Below, piece after piece: positions 16,393 through 24,999 of a stretch of DNA of 64,000 nucleotides. Source of the DNA: Streptomyces endocoffeicus (lineage in GTDB: Bacteria > Actinomycetota > Actinomycetes > Streptomycetales > Streptomycetaceae). The notes under the pieces are model-generated. The model did not search any database and was not told the origin of the DNA. It saw only the letters and a list, made by a program, of their open reading frames with translations. Location of the stretch: contig NZ_JAERRG010000006.1 of the NCBI RefSeq assembly GCF_016741935.1, positions 124,001 through 188,000 on the forward strand, in the 5' to 3' direction. The position numbers were made by a program, and so were the translations under genes. Position 1 is the stretch's first letter. Every line of letters starts with the position of its first letter.

Positions 16393-16434
16393 AGCCGGTC
16401 GGGTCCAGCCGGCCGGGTCCAGCTGGTCAGGTCC
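16393..16434. repeat. Three 14-bp imperfect tandem repeats
   Basis: AGCCGGTCGGGTCC, AGCCGGCCGGGTCC and AGCTGGTCAGGTCC follow one another between the NSAR stop and the convergent P450 stop. A partial fourth copy enters the P450 3' end. Confidence 0.85.
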
Positions 16435-16443
16435 AGCTGCTGG

Positions 16444-17646
16444 TCAGGTACGGCCGGTCAGCACGACCGTGCAGCCGCGCAGCTCATAGCTGTCGATCCC
16501 GTCCTTGAAGCCGACCCTGGGCGGGGTGGCCATACGGACGCCGGGCAGGGCGAACAGCCGGCTGAGGAAGACATCCGTCTCCAGGAGCGCGATGGCCGCC
16601 CCGGGGCATTTGTGCGCACCGTCCCCGAACGACAGCCCCGGCGCCCCCGCGCCCGCGGCCATCGGGCGGCCCGGACACACCCGCTCCGGCCGCCCGCCCA
16701 CCGTACGGGCGTCGAGATTGGCGCGGTGCAGCAGGACATCGACCAACTCCCCGGCCGGGACCGTCACTTCCGCGTCCGGGTCCCGGCCGTCGCCGGGCAG
16801 CCGGAGCGGTGCGGTGGTACGGCGGCGGAGCCGGCCGATGACCGGTTCGAGCCGGAGGATCTCCTGGAGGACCGCGATCCGGCCGGGCTCGTCGGCGGCC
16901 CGGTAGCGCGCCAGCAGGGCGGCGTCGCCGAACAGATGCCACGCGGCCATATTGACGAACTCCCGGGTGGTGACCATGCCCGCGGCAGCGAAGGTGAGGC
17001 ATTCCCCCAGGATCTCGCCGGACGAACACCCCTCGTCCAGCAGATGGGAGATCAGGTCGTCGCGCCGCCGTCGCCGCCGCGCCCGTACGGCCGGACGGAC
17101 ATCACCCCAGTAGACCCGCAGCCAGTTGGCGTTCTGCCGCACCAGCCAGCGGATCCCGTGGAGGCTGGTCAGCCCGGGCGTGCCGAACTTCTCGGGGAAG
17201 AAGCGCTCCAGCCGCGTCCGGATCCCGGGCCGGCTCTCCGTCAGGCCGATCACGGCGCCGGCCACCTCGATGGCCAGATGGAAACTCAAGTCGGCGAGGT
17301 GGCCCCGGCCGGTCTCCCGGACGGTGTCGAGCTGTGCCTCCGCCACCCTGACCATGACCTCGCGGTAGTGCTCGTCGACCCGGCGCGGGGTGAAGAACCG
17401 GGCGGTCTGCCGCCGGTCCTCGCGGTGTTCCGGACCGTCCCGGTAGAGCACCGGGCGCCGGAACCGGGACGGCAGCTTCTCCACCGTCTCGACGCCGAGC
17501 CCGGCCTGCACAGTGGCGGTGGCGCGCAGTACGGCGCGGGCCTCCTCGTAGCCGGACACCTGCCAGATCCCGTCGGGCCCCCGCCGCGCCGGGCAGCCGT
17601 CTCCGTCCGGCCCCCGGCCGGCCCTGCGCTCCCCGTAGTGGTCCAT
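16444..17646 (-). CDS. Cytochrome P450 with altered oxygen-activation motif
   Basis: The 400-residue P450 has the ExxR motif (EILR, about 262-265) and the heme loop LSFGDGAHKCPG with Cys347. The I-helix reads AAAGMVTTREF (220-230), so Val225 sits where most P450s have Asp or Glu before the conserved Thr. Substrate is unknown. The ATG at 17646 follows GGGAGGTG with good spacing. It is divergent from an XRE regulator and SDR pair, which may form a functional unit with it. Confidence 0.9.
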   Translation of the reverse strand: MDHYGERRAGRGPDGDGCPARRGPDGIWQVSGYEEARAVLRATATVQAGLGVETVEKLPSRFRRPVLYRDGPEHREDRRQTARFFTPRRVDEHYREVMVRVAEAQLDTVRETGRGHLADLSFHLAIEVAGAVIGLTESRPGIRTRLERFFPEKFGTPGLTSLHGIRWLVRQNANWLRVYWGDVRPAVRARRRRRRDDLISHLLDEGCSSGEILGECLTFAAAGMVTTREFVNMAAWHLFGDAALLARYRAADEPGRIAVLQEILRLEPVIGRLRRRTTAPLRLPGDGRDPDAEVTVPAGELVDVLLHRANLDARTVGGRPERVCPGRPMAAGAGAPGLSFGDGAHKCPGAAIALLETDVFLSRLFALPGVRMATPPRVGFKDGIDSYELRGCTVVLTGRT

Positions 17647-17732
17647 GGGCGGCACCTCCCGGCCCAGACTAGGAGTAGCGCGGCCACCTTACGAGGCCCT
17701 GACCGTGCTTTCCCCGGTCTACGCTCGCTTTC

Positions 17733-18608
17733 ATGGACAGCGAGAACCCTCTGGGGCGCTTTCTGCGCGCCCGCCGTGAACGGGTGCGGCCCGAGGACGT
17801 GGACATCCTGCACGCAGGCCGGCGCCGGGTGGCGGGGCTGCGCCGGGAGGAGGTCGCCCTGCTGGCCGGGGTCAGCACCGACTACTACATACGGCTGGAG
17901 CAGGGCCGGGAGCGGCATCCCTCGGCGCAGGTGGTCGAGGCGCTGGCCCGGGCGCTGGTGCTGGAGGAGGACGCGGTCGCCCATCTGCACCGGCTGGCCC
18001 GCCCGGCCCCCGGCCGGCGCCGCCCGGCCGCGCGGCGGGAGCGGGTGAGCCCGACCCTGCTGCGGATGATGGAGGGCTGGCCGCGGACCCCGGCCGTGGT
18101 CCTGGGCCGCTGTCTGACCGTACTGGCCCACAACACCCTGGGCAGGGCCCTCTTCGACGGGCACACCCACAGCCGGGATCTGATGCGGCTGGTCTTCCTC
18201 GACCCGGACGCGCGGGAGTTCTACCCCGACTGGGAGCGGGTGGCGGTCAACACCGTCGCCGGGCTCCGCGCGGCGGCCGGCATTGACGCCGAGGACCCGG
18301 AACTGATCGCCGTCGTCGGTGAGTTGTCGCTGAAGAGCGAGTCGTTCCGGCGGCTGTGGGCCCGCCATGACATCCGCCAGAAGACCCATGAGACCAAGCG
18401 CTTCCGGCACCGGCTGGTCGGTGAGCTGACACTGGAGTACGAGGCACTGACCGTGAACAGCGCCCCCGGCCAGCAGCTCATCGTCTACCAGGCCGAGCCG
18501 GGCAGCCCGTCCGAGCAGGCGCTGGCCCTGCTGGGCAGCCTCACCGCCGACATGGTGGAGGCGCCCCACGACCCCATGACCACCACGACGAAGGACACAT
18601 CCGCATGA
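17733..18608 (+). CDS. XRE regulator with MmyB-like ligand domain
   Basis: The 291-residue protein begins with LGRFLRARRERVRPEDV and an XRE helix-turn-helix (LRREEVALLAGVSTDYYIRLEQGR, residues 37-60). The MmyB-like ligand-binding domain follows, where Streptomyces regulators of this class are thought to bind a small hydrophobic ligand. Its stop overlaps the next SDR gene's start by 4 bases. Regulation of that SDR, and perhaps of the divergent P450, is inferred. Confidence 0.9.
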   Translation: MDSENPLGRFLRARRERVRPEDVDILHAGRRRVAGLRREEVALLAGVSTDYYIRLEQGRERHPSAQVVEALARALVLEEDAVAHLHRLARPAPGRRRPAARRERVSPTLLRMMEGWPRTPAVVLGRCLTVLAHNTLGRALFDGHTHSRDLMRLVFLDPDAREFYPDWERVAVNTVAGLRAAAGIDAEDPELIAVVGELSLKSESFRRLWARHDIRQKTHETKRFRHRLVGELTLEYEALTVNSAPGQQLIVYQAEPGSPSEQALALLGSLTADMVEAPHDPMTTTTKDTSA

Positions 18609-19462
18609 CCGTCAACGACTCGCCCGTCTGGTTCATCACCGGCTGTTCCACCGGTCTGGGCCGGGCCCTGGCCACCGCCGTCCTCGGCCACGGCCACCGC
18701 GCGGTGGTCACCGCCCGCGACCCCCGGCAGGTGGCCGACATCGTCGCCGGTCACGGGGACCGCGCGCTGGCCCTGGCGCTCGACGTCACCGACAAGGCCC
18801 GGGTGGCGGAGGCGGTGAAGGAGGCGGAAACCGCCTTCGGCCGCATCGACGTACTCGTCAACAACGCGGGCTACGGCTACCTCGCCGCGCTCGAGGAGGG
18901 CGAGGACGAGGAGGTCCGGGCCCTGTTCGACACCAATGTCTTCGGCCTGGTGGACGTCACCCGCGCGGTGCTGCCGGGCATGCGCGCCCGCCGCGCCGGC
19001 CACATCGTGAACATCTCCTCCCTCGGCGGCCTGGCCGCCTTCGGCGCCACCGGCTACTACCACGCCACCAAGTTCGCCGTGGAGGGCCTGTCCGAATCGC
19101 TCGCCGCCGAGGTGGCCCCGCTGGGCGTCAAGGTGACGATCGTCGAGCCCGCCGCCTTCCGCACCAACTGGTCCGGCCCCTCCATGTGCCAGTCCGCCAC
19201 CACCATCGACGACTACGCCGGGACCGCGGGCGCACGGCGCGCCGGCACCCTCGCCACCTACGGCCACCAGCCCGGCGACCCGGTCCGCGCGAGCGAGGCC
19301 ATCATCGGCGCGGTGGAGGCGGCGGAACCCCCGCTGCGGCTGCTGCTGGGCAAGGCCGCCTACGACATCGCCCAGGCCCGGCTGGACTCCCTCAGGGCCA
19401 CTTTCGACACCTGGCGCGAGGTCACGCTCGGAGCCGACTACCCCGTGGCTGCGGCGTCCTAG
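18605..19462 (+). CDS. Short-chain dehydrogenase/reductase
   Basis: The 285-residue SDR has TGCSTGLG at 12-19, NNAG at 86-89, S139 and the catalytic pair Y152/K156 (YYHATK). The length and sequence suggest the group of actinobacterial SDRs often paired with XRE/MmyB regulators. It is translationally coupled to that regulator through an ATGA overlap. Substrate unknown. Confidence 0.92.
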   Translation: MTVNDSPVWFITGCSTGLGRALATAVLGHGHRAVVTARDPRQVADIVAGHGDRALALALDVTDKARVAEAVKEAETAFGRIDVLVNNAGYGYLAALEEGEDEEVRALFDTNVFGLVDVTRAVLPGMRARRAGHIVNISSLGGLAAFGATGYYHATKFAVEGLSESLAAEVAPLGVKVTIVEPAAFRTNWSGPSMCQSATTIDDYAGTAGARRAGTLATYGHQPGDPVRASEAIIGAVEAAEPPLRLLLGKAAYDIAQARLDSLRATFDTWREVTLGADYPVAAAS

Positions 19463-19523
19463 GGGCGTCCGACGTGTGGTGACGCCTGCGGCGGGCTGTT
19501 CCCCTCCCCGCCCCTTCCCACAA

Positions 19524-19540
19524 CTGGGGCTCCGCCCCAG
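19524..19540 (+). terminator. Hairpin and CCCCAGA repeats after the SDR
   Basis: CTGGGGC-TCC-GCCCCAG forms a perfect 7-bp stem 61 bases past the SDR stop. It runs straight into about four copies of CCCCAGA (19535-19563). No gene lies in 19463-19709. Confidence 0.65.
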
Positions 19541-19709
19541 ACCCCAGACCCCAGACCCCAGACCGGGGCTCCGCTCCCTTTCGCCGTCACGGCCGAGGTG
19601 CCCCTCCCCGGCGGCGGCCCCCGCACCTATGCTCGGCCGGGTGCTCGCGGGAAACGAAATATCCTCTCCGGGCAGCGGCCCGTCCGGGCCGGGGCTTTGA
19701 GGAGCACCC

Positions 19710-21293
19710 TTGAACGCTTGTACGCTCGGCGACCTCGTCGGCAGCTTGGCCCTGCGGCTCCACACCGCGCCCGCCGGCCCCGCCACCCCGGTCACCGAGG
19801 TGCTGCTGTATGACGCGCACGTCCCGCTCCCGCATGCGCCCGGGGCTCTGCTGCTGGCGGTCGGGGTGCGGGCAGTCGCGGCCGGGTCGCTGGTGTCGGC
19901 CGCGGCGGCGGCCGGGGTGACCGGGGTCGTGGTGCGGGGCGCGGACGGGCCGGTCGGGGAGGCCGAAGCGTATGGTGTGGCGCTGCTGTCGGTCGACGAG
20001 GAGGTGTCCTGGCACCATGTGTATCTGATGCTGGCCTCGGCGATCGGCGCCCGGTCCGCCCCCGGAGGTGGGCCGGATGACCTGTTCGCGCTGGCCGACG
20101 CGATTGCGGCGGCGACCGGCGGGGCCACGTCTGTGGAGGACCCGCACCAGCGGATTCTGGCCTACTCCACGGTGCCCGGTCAGCCGGTCGATGAGGACCG
20201 CCGCCAGGGCATCCTCGGCCTTCGGGTCCCGGACGGCGTGGCGAACGAGGACCAGGTCCGGCTGGTGTTCGGCTCGGACGGGCCGGTGCGGCTGCCTCCG
20301 CTCACCGTTGGAGACCTGCCGCGGCTCGCGGTCGCGGTGCGGGCCGGTGGCGAGACGCTCGGCTCGATCTGGGTGGTCGACGGCGGCACGCTGGCCGCGG
20401 GCGTGGAGGAGACCCTGGCCCAGGGCGCGTCCACGGCGGCGTTGCTTCTGCTGCGCGCCCGCGTGGCCCGGGAACTGGCTCGCGATCAGAACACCTACCT
20501 GGTACGCCGGTTGCTGGAGGGTTCGGCGGATGCTTCGACGGCGGCGCACCGCCTGGGGTGGGACGCGGTCCGGGTGGCCGCGTTCGTGCTGGACTCATCG
20601 GCGAGTGTGCCGGACGCCGAGCGGGCCCTGCTCAGGCTGCTGGACGTCGTGCGCCTTCAGTGCGAGGCCCGCCACGGGCAGCATGGGTGCGTGCTCCTGG
20701 ACGGGGTGGTGTACGCCTTGCTTCCCGCGCCGGCACGCGGGAAGCAGGGCGGGGAGCATATGACGCAGGAGCAGAGGACGGCCGACCGGCGGCACCGGCA
20801 CTTGGCGGAGGACATCGTGCGCCGGGCCGGGCGGTCGCTGCGGGTGCCGGTACGGGCGGCGCTCGGCGAGGTGGTGCCCGACCTCGGCGAGGTGGCGGAC
20901 TCGCGTGCGGACGCGGACCTGGTCCTGCGGCTGCTGAACGACGATCTGCCGGTGGCCACCGTAGCCGAGGTGCGTCCCCGGGTGACGCTGCTGCGGCTCC
21001 GCGATGTGATGGGGGAGCGGCGGGAGTTGAGGGCGGGCGCCTGGCGGCGGGTGCTGGCGGCGGACGCCGAGCACGGCACCGATTACGCCCGCACCCTGGT
21101 GTCCTGGTTCGACGCGGGCTGTGATGTGGCAGGCGCGGCCAAGGCGCTGTCCGTCCATCCCAACACCTGCCGCTACCGTCTGAAGCAGGTCGGCCGGCAG
21201 CTCGGGATCGACCTGGCGGACCCCGACGAACGGCTGGTCCTTTGGCTGCAGTTGAGGGTTCTGGCCGAGGGCTCCTGGTCGGATGGTCCCTGA
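19710..21293 (+). CDS. PucR-family transcriptional regulator (copy 2)
   Basis: This 527-residue paralogue of the regulator at 12578 shares long segments: VTEVLLYDAH near the start, STVPGQPVDE, LAQGASTAALLLLRAR, and the C-terminal helix-turn-helix VHPNTCRYRLKQVGRQLGIDL. The start is a TTG at 19710 behind GAGGAG. It is not directly beside the GNAT-NSAR copy 2 genes; a serine hydrolase gene intervenes. Control of that second module is inferred. The stop codon lies in a duplicated 19-bp unit. Confidence 0.88.
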   Translation: MNACTLGDLVGSLALRLHTAPAGPATPVTEVLLYDAHVPLPHAPGALLLAVGVRAVAAGSLVSAAAAAGVTGVVVRGADGPVGEAEAYGVALLSVDEEVSWHHVYLMLASAIGARSAPGGGPDDLFALADAIAAATGGATSVEDPHQRILAYSTVPGQPVDEDRRQGILGLRVPDGVANEDQVRLVFGSDGPVRLPPLTVGDLPRLAVAVRAGGETLGSIWVVDGGTLAAGVEETLAQGASTAALLLLRARVARELARDQNTYLVRRLLEGSADASTAAHRLGWDAVRVAAFVLDSSASVPDAERALLRLLDVVRLQCEARHGQHGCVLLDGVVYALLPAPARGKQGGEHMTQEQRTADRRHRHLAEDIVRRAGRSLRVPVRAALGEVVPDLGEVADSRADADLVLRLLNDDLPVATVAEVRPRVTLLRLRDVMGERRELRAGAWRRVLAADAEHGTDYARTLVSWFDAGCDVAGAAKALSVHPNTCRYRLKQVGRQLGIDLADPDERLVLWLQLRVLAEGSWSDGP

Positions 21294-21356
21294 CAGGTCG
21301 GATGGTCCCTGACAGCCGCTCCCTGACAGCCGCTTCCTGACAGCCGCTCCCCGTCA
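21277..21356. repeat. Tandem repeats duplicating the PucR gene end
   Basis: Two exact 19-bp copies of GGTCGGATGGTCCCTGACA (21277-21295 and 21296-21314) are followed by three 14-bp units like GCCGCTCCCTGACA (21315-21356). The first copy carries the last codons and stop of the PucR gene; the last unit carries the stop of the convergent serine hydrolase. Confidence 0.92.
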
Positions 21357-22475
21357 GCGCAGGTCGCGGATGAGTTCGCGGAGGATGGAGTCCACCTTCT
21401 CCTCCTTGAACTCTTCCGAGCCGATCAGCAGCGTCACGGCCCGCCGGCCGTCATCGGTGACAGCGTTCCTGAGCTTGTGGCCGGTCTCCATGAAGCCGCT
21501 GTGTCCCCAGGTGACAAAGCCCGGGGTGCTCTCATATCGCTCGACTCCCAGGCCGTACCGCCCGCCGCTCTCCTCGGGGTCCGCAACGGTCCGCTTCATC
21601 TCGGCCAGCTCGGCCGGGGCCAGCAGCTTCCCGGACATCAGCGCGGTGAAGAAGGTGGTGACGTCGGCACCGGTGGAGACCAGCGCACCGGATGCGTCGG
21701 CCGCGGAGACGTTCCACTCCGTCCAGTCCAGCACTTTCCCGGACCGCTCCACGTAGCTTCGCAGGTCCGGCTTGGGGAGCGTGGTCCGGTCGCCCGGCCA
21801 GGAGGTGTGGCGCAGTCCGAGGGGCTTGATGATCCGTTTCTTGATCTCGGTGCTGATGCTTCGGCCGGTGACCTCGGTGACGATCAGGCCGGCCAGGTTG
21901 TAGTTGGTGTTGGAGTAGGAGAAGCGGTGCGGAGTGCTGTTGTCGGCTGTAGGCAGAGTCAACGCCTGCAGGACCGTGTCCAGGGGCTCGAAGTGATCCC
22001 AGCGGTGCGCGACCTCGTCCTCCCAGTATGGCGCGTCCAGGTAATCGGGCAGGCCACTGGTGTGCTGCAGCAGCTGCCGAATCGTGATCTTGCGCCCGTC
22101 ATAGTGTTTGGTGCGGATCAGACCCGGCAGATAGTGGTCGACGGTGTCATCGAGCTTGATCCTGCCTTCGCCGACGAGCTGGAGCACGACCGTGGCCACC
22201 CAGGTCTTGGTGTTGCTGGCAATACGGCTGTGCTCATCGCCGACGACCTTACGTCCCGTCCTCAGGTCGGCGAGGCCGACCCCGGCGTTCCGCACACCGC
22301 AGCGTGGACTCTTCACCGTCACGCTGATCCCCGAGGCGTCGGCGCTGCTCAGTTCCTTCAACGCCTTTTCCATGGGCTTCGTGTCACACCCCGGTGCCGC
22401 GGCCGACGCGGCGGGAGCGGCCAGCAGAGGGACGATGACCGCCAATGCCGCAACAACGCTGGTCCTACGTCGCAT
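21354..22475 (-). CDS. Secreted serine hydrolase / D,D-carboxypeptidase-like
   Basis: The 373-residue protein has a signal peptide (about 1-27, ending SAAA) and the class C beta-lactamase/carboxypeptidase motifs SNTK, YSNTNY and GHSGF. It is therefore an exported penicillin-binding-fold hydrolase like Streptomyces R61 D,D-peptidase, acting on D-Ala-containing peptides or esters. Next to a dipeptidase and a D-amino-acid module, a role in releasing D-amino acids from cell-wall peptides is plausible but unproven. The ATG at 22475 follows GAAGGAGA. A perfect palindrome sits 33 bases upstream. Confidence 0.88.
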   Translation of the reverse strand: MRRRTSVVAALAVIVPLLAAPAASAAAPGCDTKPMEKALKELSSADASGISVTVKSPRCGVRNAGVGLADLRTGRKVVGDEHSRIASNTKTWVATVVLQLVGEGRIKLDDTVDHYLPGLIRTKHYDGRKITIRQLLQHTSGLPDYLDAPYWEDEVAHRWDHFEPLDTVLQALTLPTADNSTPHRFSYSNTNYNLAGLIVTEVTGRSISTEIKKRIIKPLGLRHTSWPGDRTTLPKPDLRSYVERSGKVLDWTEWNVSAADASGALVSTGADVTTFFTALMSGKLLAPAELAEMKRTVADPEESGGRYGLGVERYESTPGFVTWGHSGFMETGHKLRNAVTDDGRRAVTLLIGSEEFKEEKVDSILRELIRDLR

Positions 22476-22788
22476 CAAGTCTCCTTCATCCCGTGCGGTT
22501 ACGTGCGGCGCAACCGGTTGCGCACAGCATCGGGCATGGGCCGGCCCTGGGCATGCAGCGCCTGGCAAGGGATTTCACCCATGGTTTGTACGCCTGGCCA
22601 ACAGGCCGTCTCATCCGATCTGTTATGCGGCGGAGCCCTTGTCCACACGTCCAAGCGACGACCGGCTGATTTGTTCTGCGAGACCAAGGCGCGGGGGCTC
22701 ACCGTGCGTACGTTGAGGACACGTTCCCCGAGCCCTCCGCAGGTATGCCGGGGTCACGTCTGCTCCCGTCCCCGCGAAAGGCTCCGCC
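22476..22788. other. Divergent intergenic region
   Basis: No gene is apparent in these 313 bases between the serine hydrolase (minus) and the dipeptidase (plus). The only clear element is the palindrome at 22508-22523. Confidence 0.6.
22508..22523. promoter_or_regulatory. 16-bp perfect palindrome GCGCAACCGGTTGCGC
   Basis: The site lies 33 bases upstream of the serine hydrolase start. The central CG and the AACCGGTT core are typical of LacI-type operators, but no LacI gene is in the window. Confidence 0.55.
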
Positions 22789-23811
22789 GTGTCCTTGAAT
22801 CCGCGTCACCGCGCCGTCGTCGCCGATGCCCACAACGACCTCCTCATGGCCGTCGCGGCCCGTCCCGCGAAGCGCTGGGGCGGCTACTTCCGGGACCGGT
22901 GGCTGCCGCAACTGCGCGCGGGCGGCGTGGACATCCAGGTGCTGCCGGTGTTCGTCGACGACCAGTACCGCCCCGAGGGAGCGCTGCGGCAGACCCTCCG
23001 CATGGTCGAGTGCGGCCATGTTCTCGCCGAGGCCAACGCCGACCAGGTCGCGCTGTGCGGCAACGGTGCGGACATCGACAGGGCCCTCGCCGAGGGCAGG
23101 ATCGCCCTCGTTCTCGCGCTGGAGAGCGCACCGGGCGTCGACACCTCCGTCGAACTGTTCTCCACCCTTTTCCGGCTCGGGGTGCGGATCGCCTCGATCG
23201 CCCACTGGGGACGCACCCCGCTCGCCGACGGCAGCCGGGAGAACGCCACCGGCAGCCGGCTCACCCTCCCCGGCATCGAGGCGCTGCGGGAAATGGAGCG
23301 CCTGGGCATGCTCTTCGACATCTCCCACCTGGGGGAGAGCGGTGTCGCCCATGTCCTTGAGCTCACCACCCGCCCGCTGATCGCCACCCATTCCTGCGCC
23401 CGCGCCCTGCGGGACCACCACCGCAACCTCACCGACGACCAGATCCGTGGGGTGGCCGACACCGGCGGCGTCGTGTGCGTGAACTTCGTCCCGGACTTCC
23501 TCACCGACGACCAGGCGAAGGTGAACGTCGACCGGGTCGTCGACCACATCGAGCACATCGCCTCCGTGGCCGGGATCGACCACGTCGGCCTCGGCTCGGA
23601 CTTTCTCCGCGAGGTCATGGCGGACCTCACCCCACCCTGCTGCGAGAACACCGACGACGAGGACCCCCTGTTCGACTTCCCCGGCCTGGCGGGCCCGGCC
23701 GACCTGCCCCTGGTGACCGAGGCGATGACCCGCCGTGGACTGCCCGAGGAGGACGTCCTGAAGATCCTGGGCGGGAACCTGCGACGGCTCATGACCACCC
23801 ACATGGGCTGA
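22789..23811 (+). CDS. Membrane dipeptidase (M19, renal dipeptidase family)
   Basis: The 340-residue enzyme shows the M19 zinc ligands: HND in DAHNDL (13-18), ALESAPGVD near 115, THSCARALRDHHRN near 200, and GLGSDF near 268. M19 enzymes split dipeptides, including those with a C-terminal D-residue. It is the first gene of an operon that continues into a decayed M20 gene and the GNAT-NSAR pair. I infer that it supplies D-amino acids from mixed-chirality dipeptides to that pathway. Confidence 0.9.
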   Translation: MSLNPRHRAVVADAHNDLLMAVAARPAKRWGGYFRDRWLPQLRAGGVDIQVLPVFVDDQYRPEGALRQTLRMVECGHVLAEANADQVALCGNGADIDRALAEGRIALVLALESAPGVDTSVELFSTLFRLGVRIASIAHWGRTPLADGSRENATGSRLTLPGIEALREMERLGMLFDISHLGESGVAHVLELTTRPLIATHSCARALRDHHRNLTDDQIRGVADTGGVVCVNFVPDFLTDDQAKVNVDRVVDHIEHIASVAGIDHVGLGSDFLREVMADLTPPCCENTDDEDPLFDFPGLAGPADLPLVTEAMTRRGLPEEDVLKILGGNLRRLMTTHMG

Positions 23812-23899
23812 CGCCGGCGCAAGCCCGACGGAGCCCCGCGTGTCCTGCGTCCGGCCCATCAGCCGTTCCGCCTCTGGAGGTTTCACCCCGTGCCGCACG

Positions 23900-24207
23900 A
23901 TGATGACCGCTTCTCCCCGGCCCGGGACGACCGTCACTCCCACGGTGACGCGGGCCGGCACCTCGAACAACGCCGTACCCGCGCGGGCCGGGCTGAGCGT
24001 GGACGTGCGCGTGCCCGATCCGGCGGCGCGGCAGGCGGTCGACCGGCTCATCAGGGCCCTGGAGCCGCGGTTCCGGCCGGATGCCCCGCGCTCGACGGCC
24101 TCGGTGCGGTCGGCGACGCTGCGCACGCCGACCACGAACACGTCATCACCGCCACCATGCCGGCCCGTGCCCGGCTGCTGGCCCATCTCGTCGGAGCGCT
24201 GCGATGA
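23900..24207 (+). pseudogene. Remnant of an M20 metallopeptidase (CPG2-like)
   Basis: Two frames each carry a piece of an M20 enzyme. In the frame of 23900, TVTRAGTSNNAVPARAGLSV continues into DVRVPDPAARQAVDRLIRALEPRF, the dimerisation domain (to about 24075). In the frame of 24091, LDGLGAVGDAAHADHEHVIT continues into ATMPARARLLAHLVGALR and a stop, the family's C-terminus. The catalytic N-terminus and the roughly 60-70 residues that should separate the pieces are missing. The stop still overlaps the GNAT start as ATGA, so this was once an intact coupled gene between the dipeptidase and the GNAT gene. Confidence 0.82.
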
Positions 24208-24974
24208 ACGGACCGACTGTCCGAGAACTCCACGTCATGGAGGACTTCGACGCCGTCAATCTCCTCTACGCCGACATCTGGGGGACCGCCCCCGGCAGCG
24301 GCTCGCCCATCTCCGCCGAGGTCATGCGGGCCCTGTCCCACTCCGGCAACTACGTGGCCGGAGCGTACGAGGACGACCGGCTGGTGGGGGCCTCCGTCGC
24401 CTTCTTCGGCGAGCCCATGGGCACCAGCCTGCACTCGCACATCACCGGCGCCGTCATGGGGCGTGGCGCGGGCCTTGCCCTCAAGACGCACCAGCGGCAG
24501 TGGGCACTCGCCCGTCGGTTACGGCGCATCACCTGGACCTACGACCCACTCATCCGCCGCAACGCCTACTTCAACCTGGTCAAGCTCGGCGCCCGGCCGG
24601 AGGAGTACCTGACCTCCTTCTACGGTGCGATGGACGACGCCCTCAACGCCGGCGACGAGTCCGACCGGGTCCTGGCCGCCTGGGACCTCACCGCGCCCGC
24701 CCCACTCGGAACGATCGAGCCGCCTCCCGGCGCCGCGCACGGCCTCCGCAACCACCATGGCCGCCCGGAGACCGCGGCGACCGACGCCGGCACCGTACTC
24801 ATCGACCTCCCGGACGACATCGAGGCCCTGCGCCGCACGGATCCCGGCGCCGCCCGGGCCTGGCGCTTGGCCGTACGGCACACCCTGGGCGGCCTGCTCG
24901 CCGAAGGCGCCCGCGTCGTCGGCTTCCACGAACGCCGCCGCTACGTGGTCCAGCGCACGACACCCCGTTCCTGA
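24204..24974 (+). CDS. GNAT-family N-acyltransferase, probable amino acid N-succinyltransferase (copy 2)
   Basis: This 256-residue paralogue of the protein at 14357 shares ITWTYDPLIRRNAYFNLVKLG and the AGDESDR segment. It lacks the Ala-Pro linker. One Leu codon near 24515 is TTA (in RRLRRITW). Its start overlaps the stop of the decayed M20 frame, and the NSAR gene follows 25 bases later. Role inferred as for copy 1. Confidence 0.8.
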   Translation: MNGPTVRELHVMEDFDAVNLLYADIWGTAPGSGSPISAEVMRALSHSGNYVAGAYEDDRLVGASVAFFGEPMGTSLHSHITGAVMGRGAGLALKTHQRQWALARRLRRITWTYDPLIRRNAYFNLVKLGARPEEYLTSFYGAMDDALNAGDESDRVLAAWDLTAPAPLGTIEPPPGAAHGLRNHHGRPETAATDAGTVLIDLPDDIEALRRTDPGAARAWRLAVRHTLGGLLAEGARVVGFHERRRYVVQRTTPRS

Positions 24975-24999
24975 CCCGCCTGCAGAGGAGCCACCAGTC

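Noticed and set aside
21277..21356. Phage or integrative element attachment site
   Set aside because: The repeats are tandem, no tRNA gene or integrase is present, and the units match the adjacent gene end, so slippage duplication explains them better.
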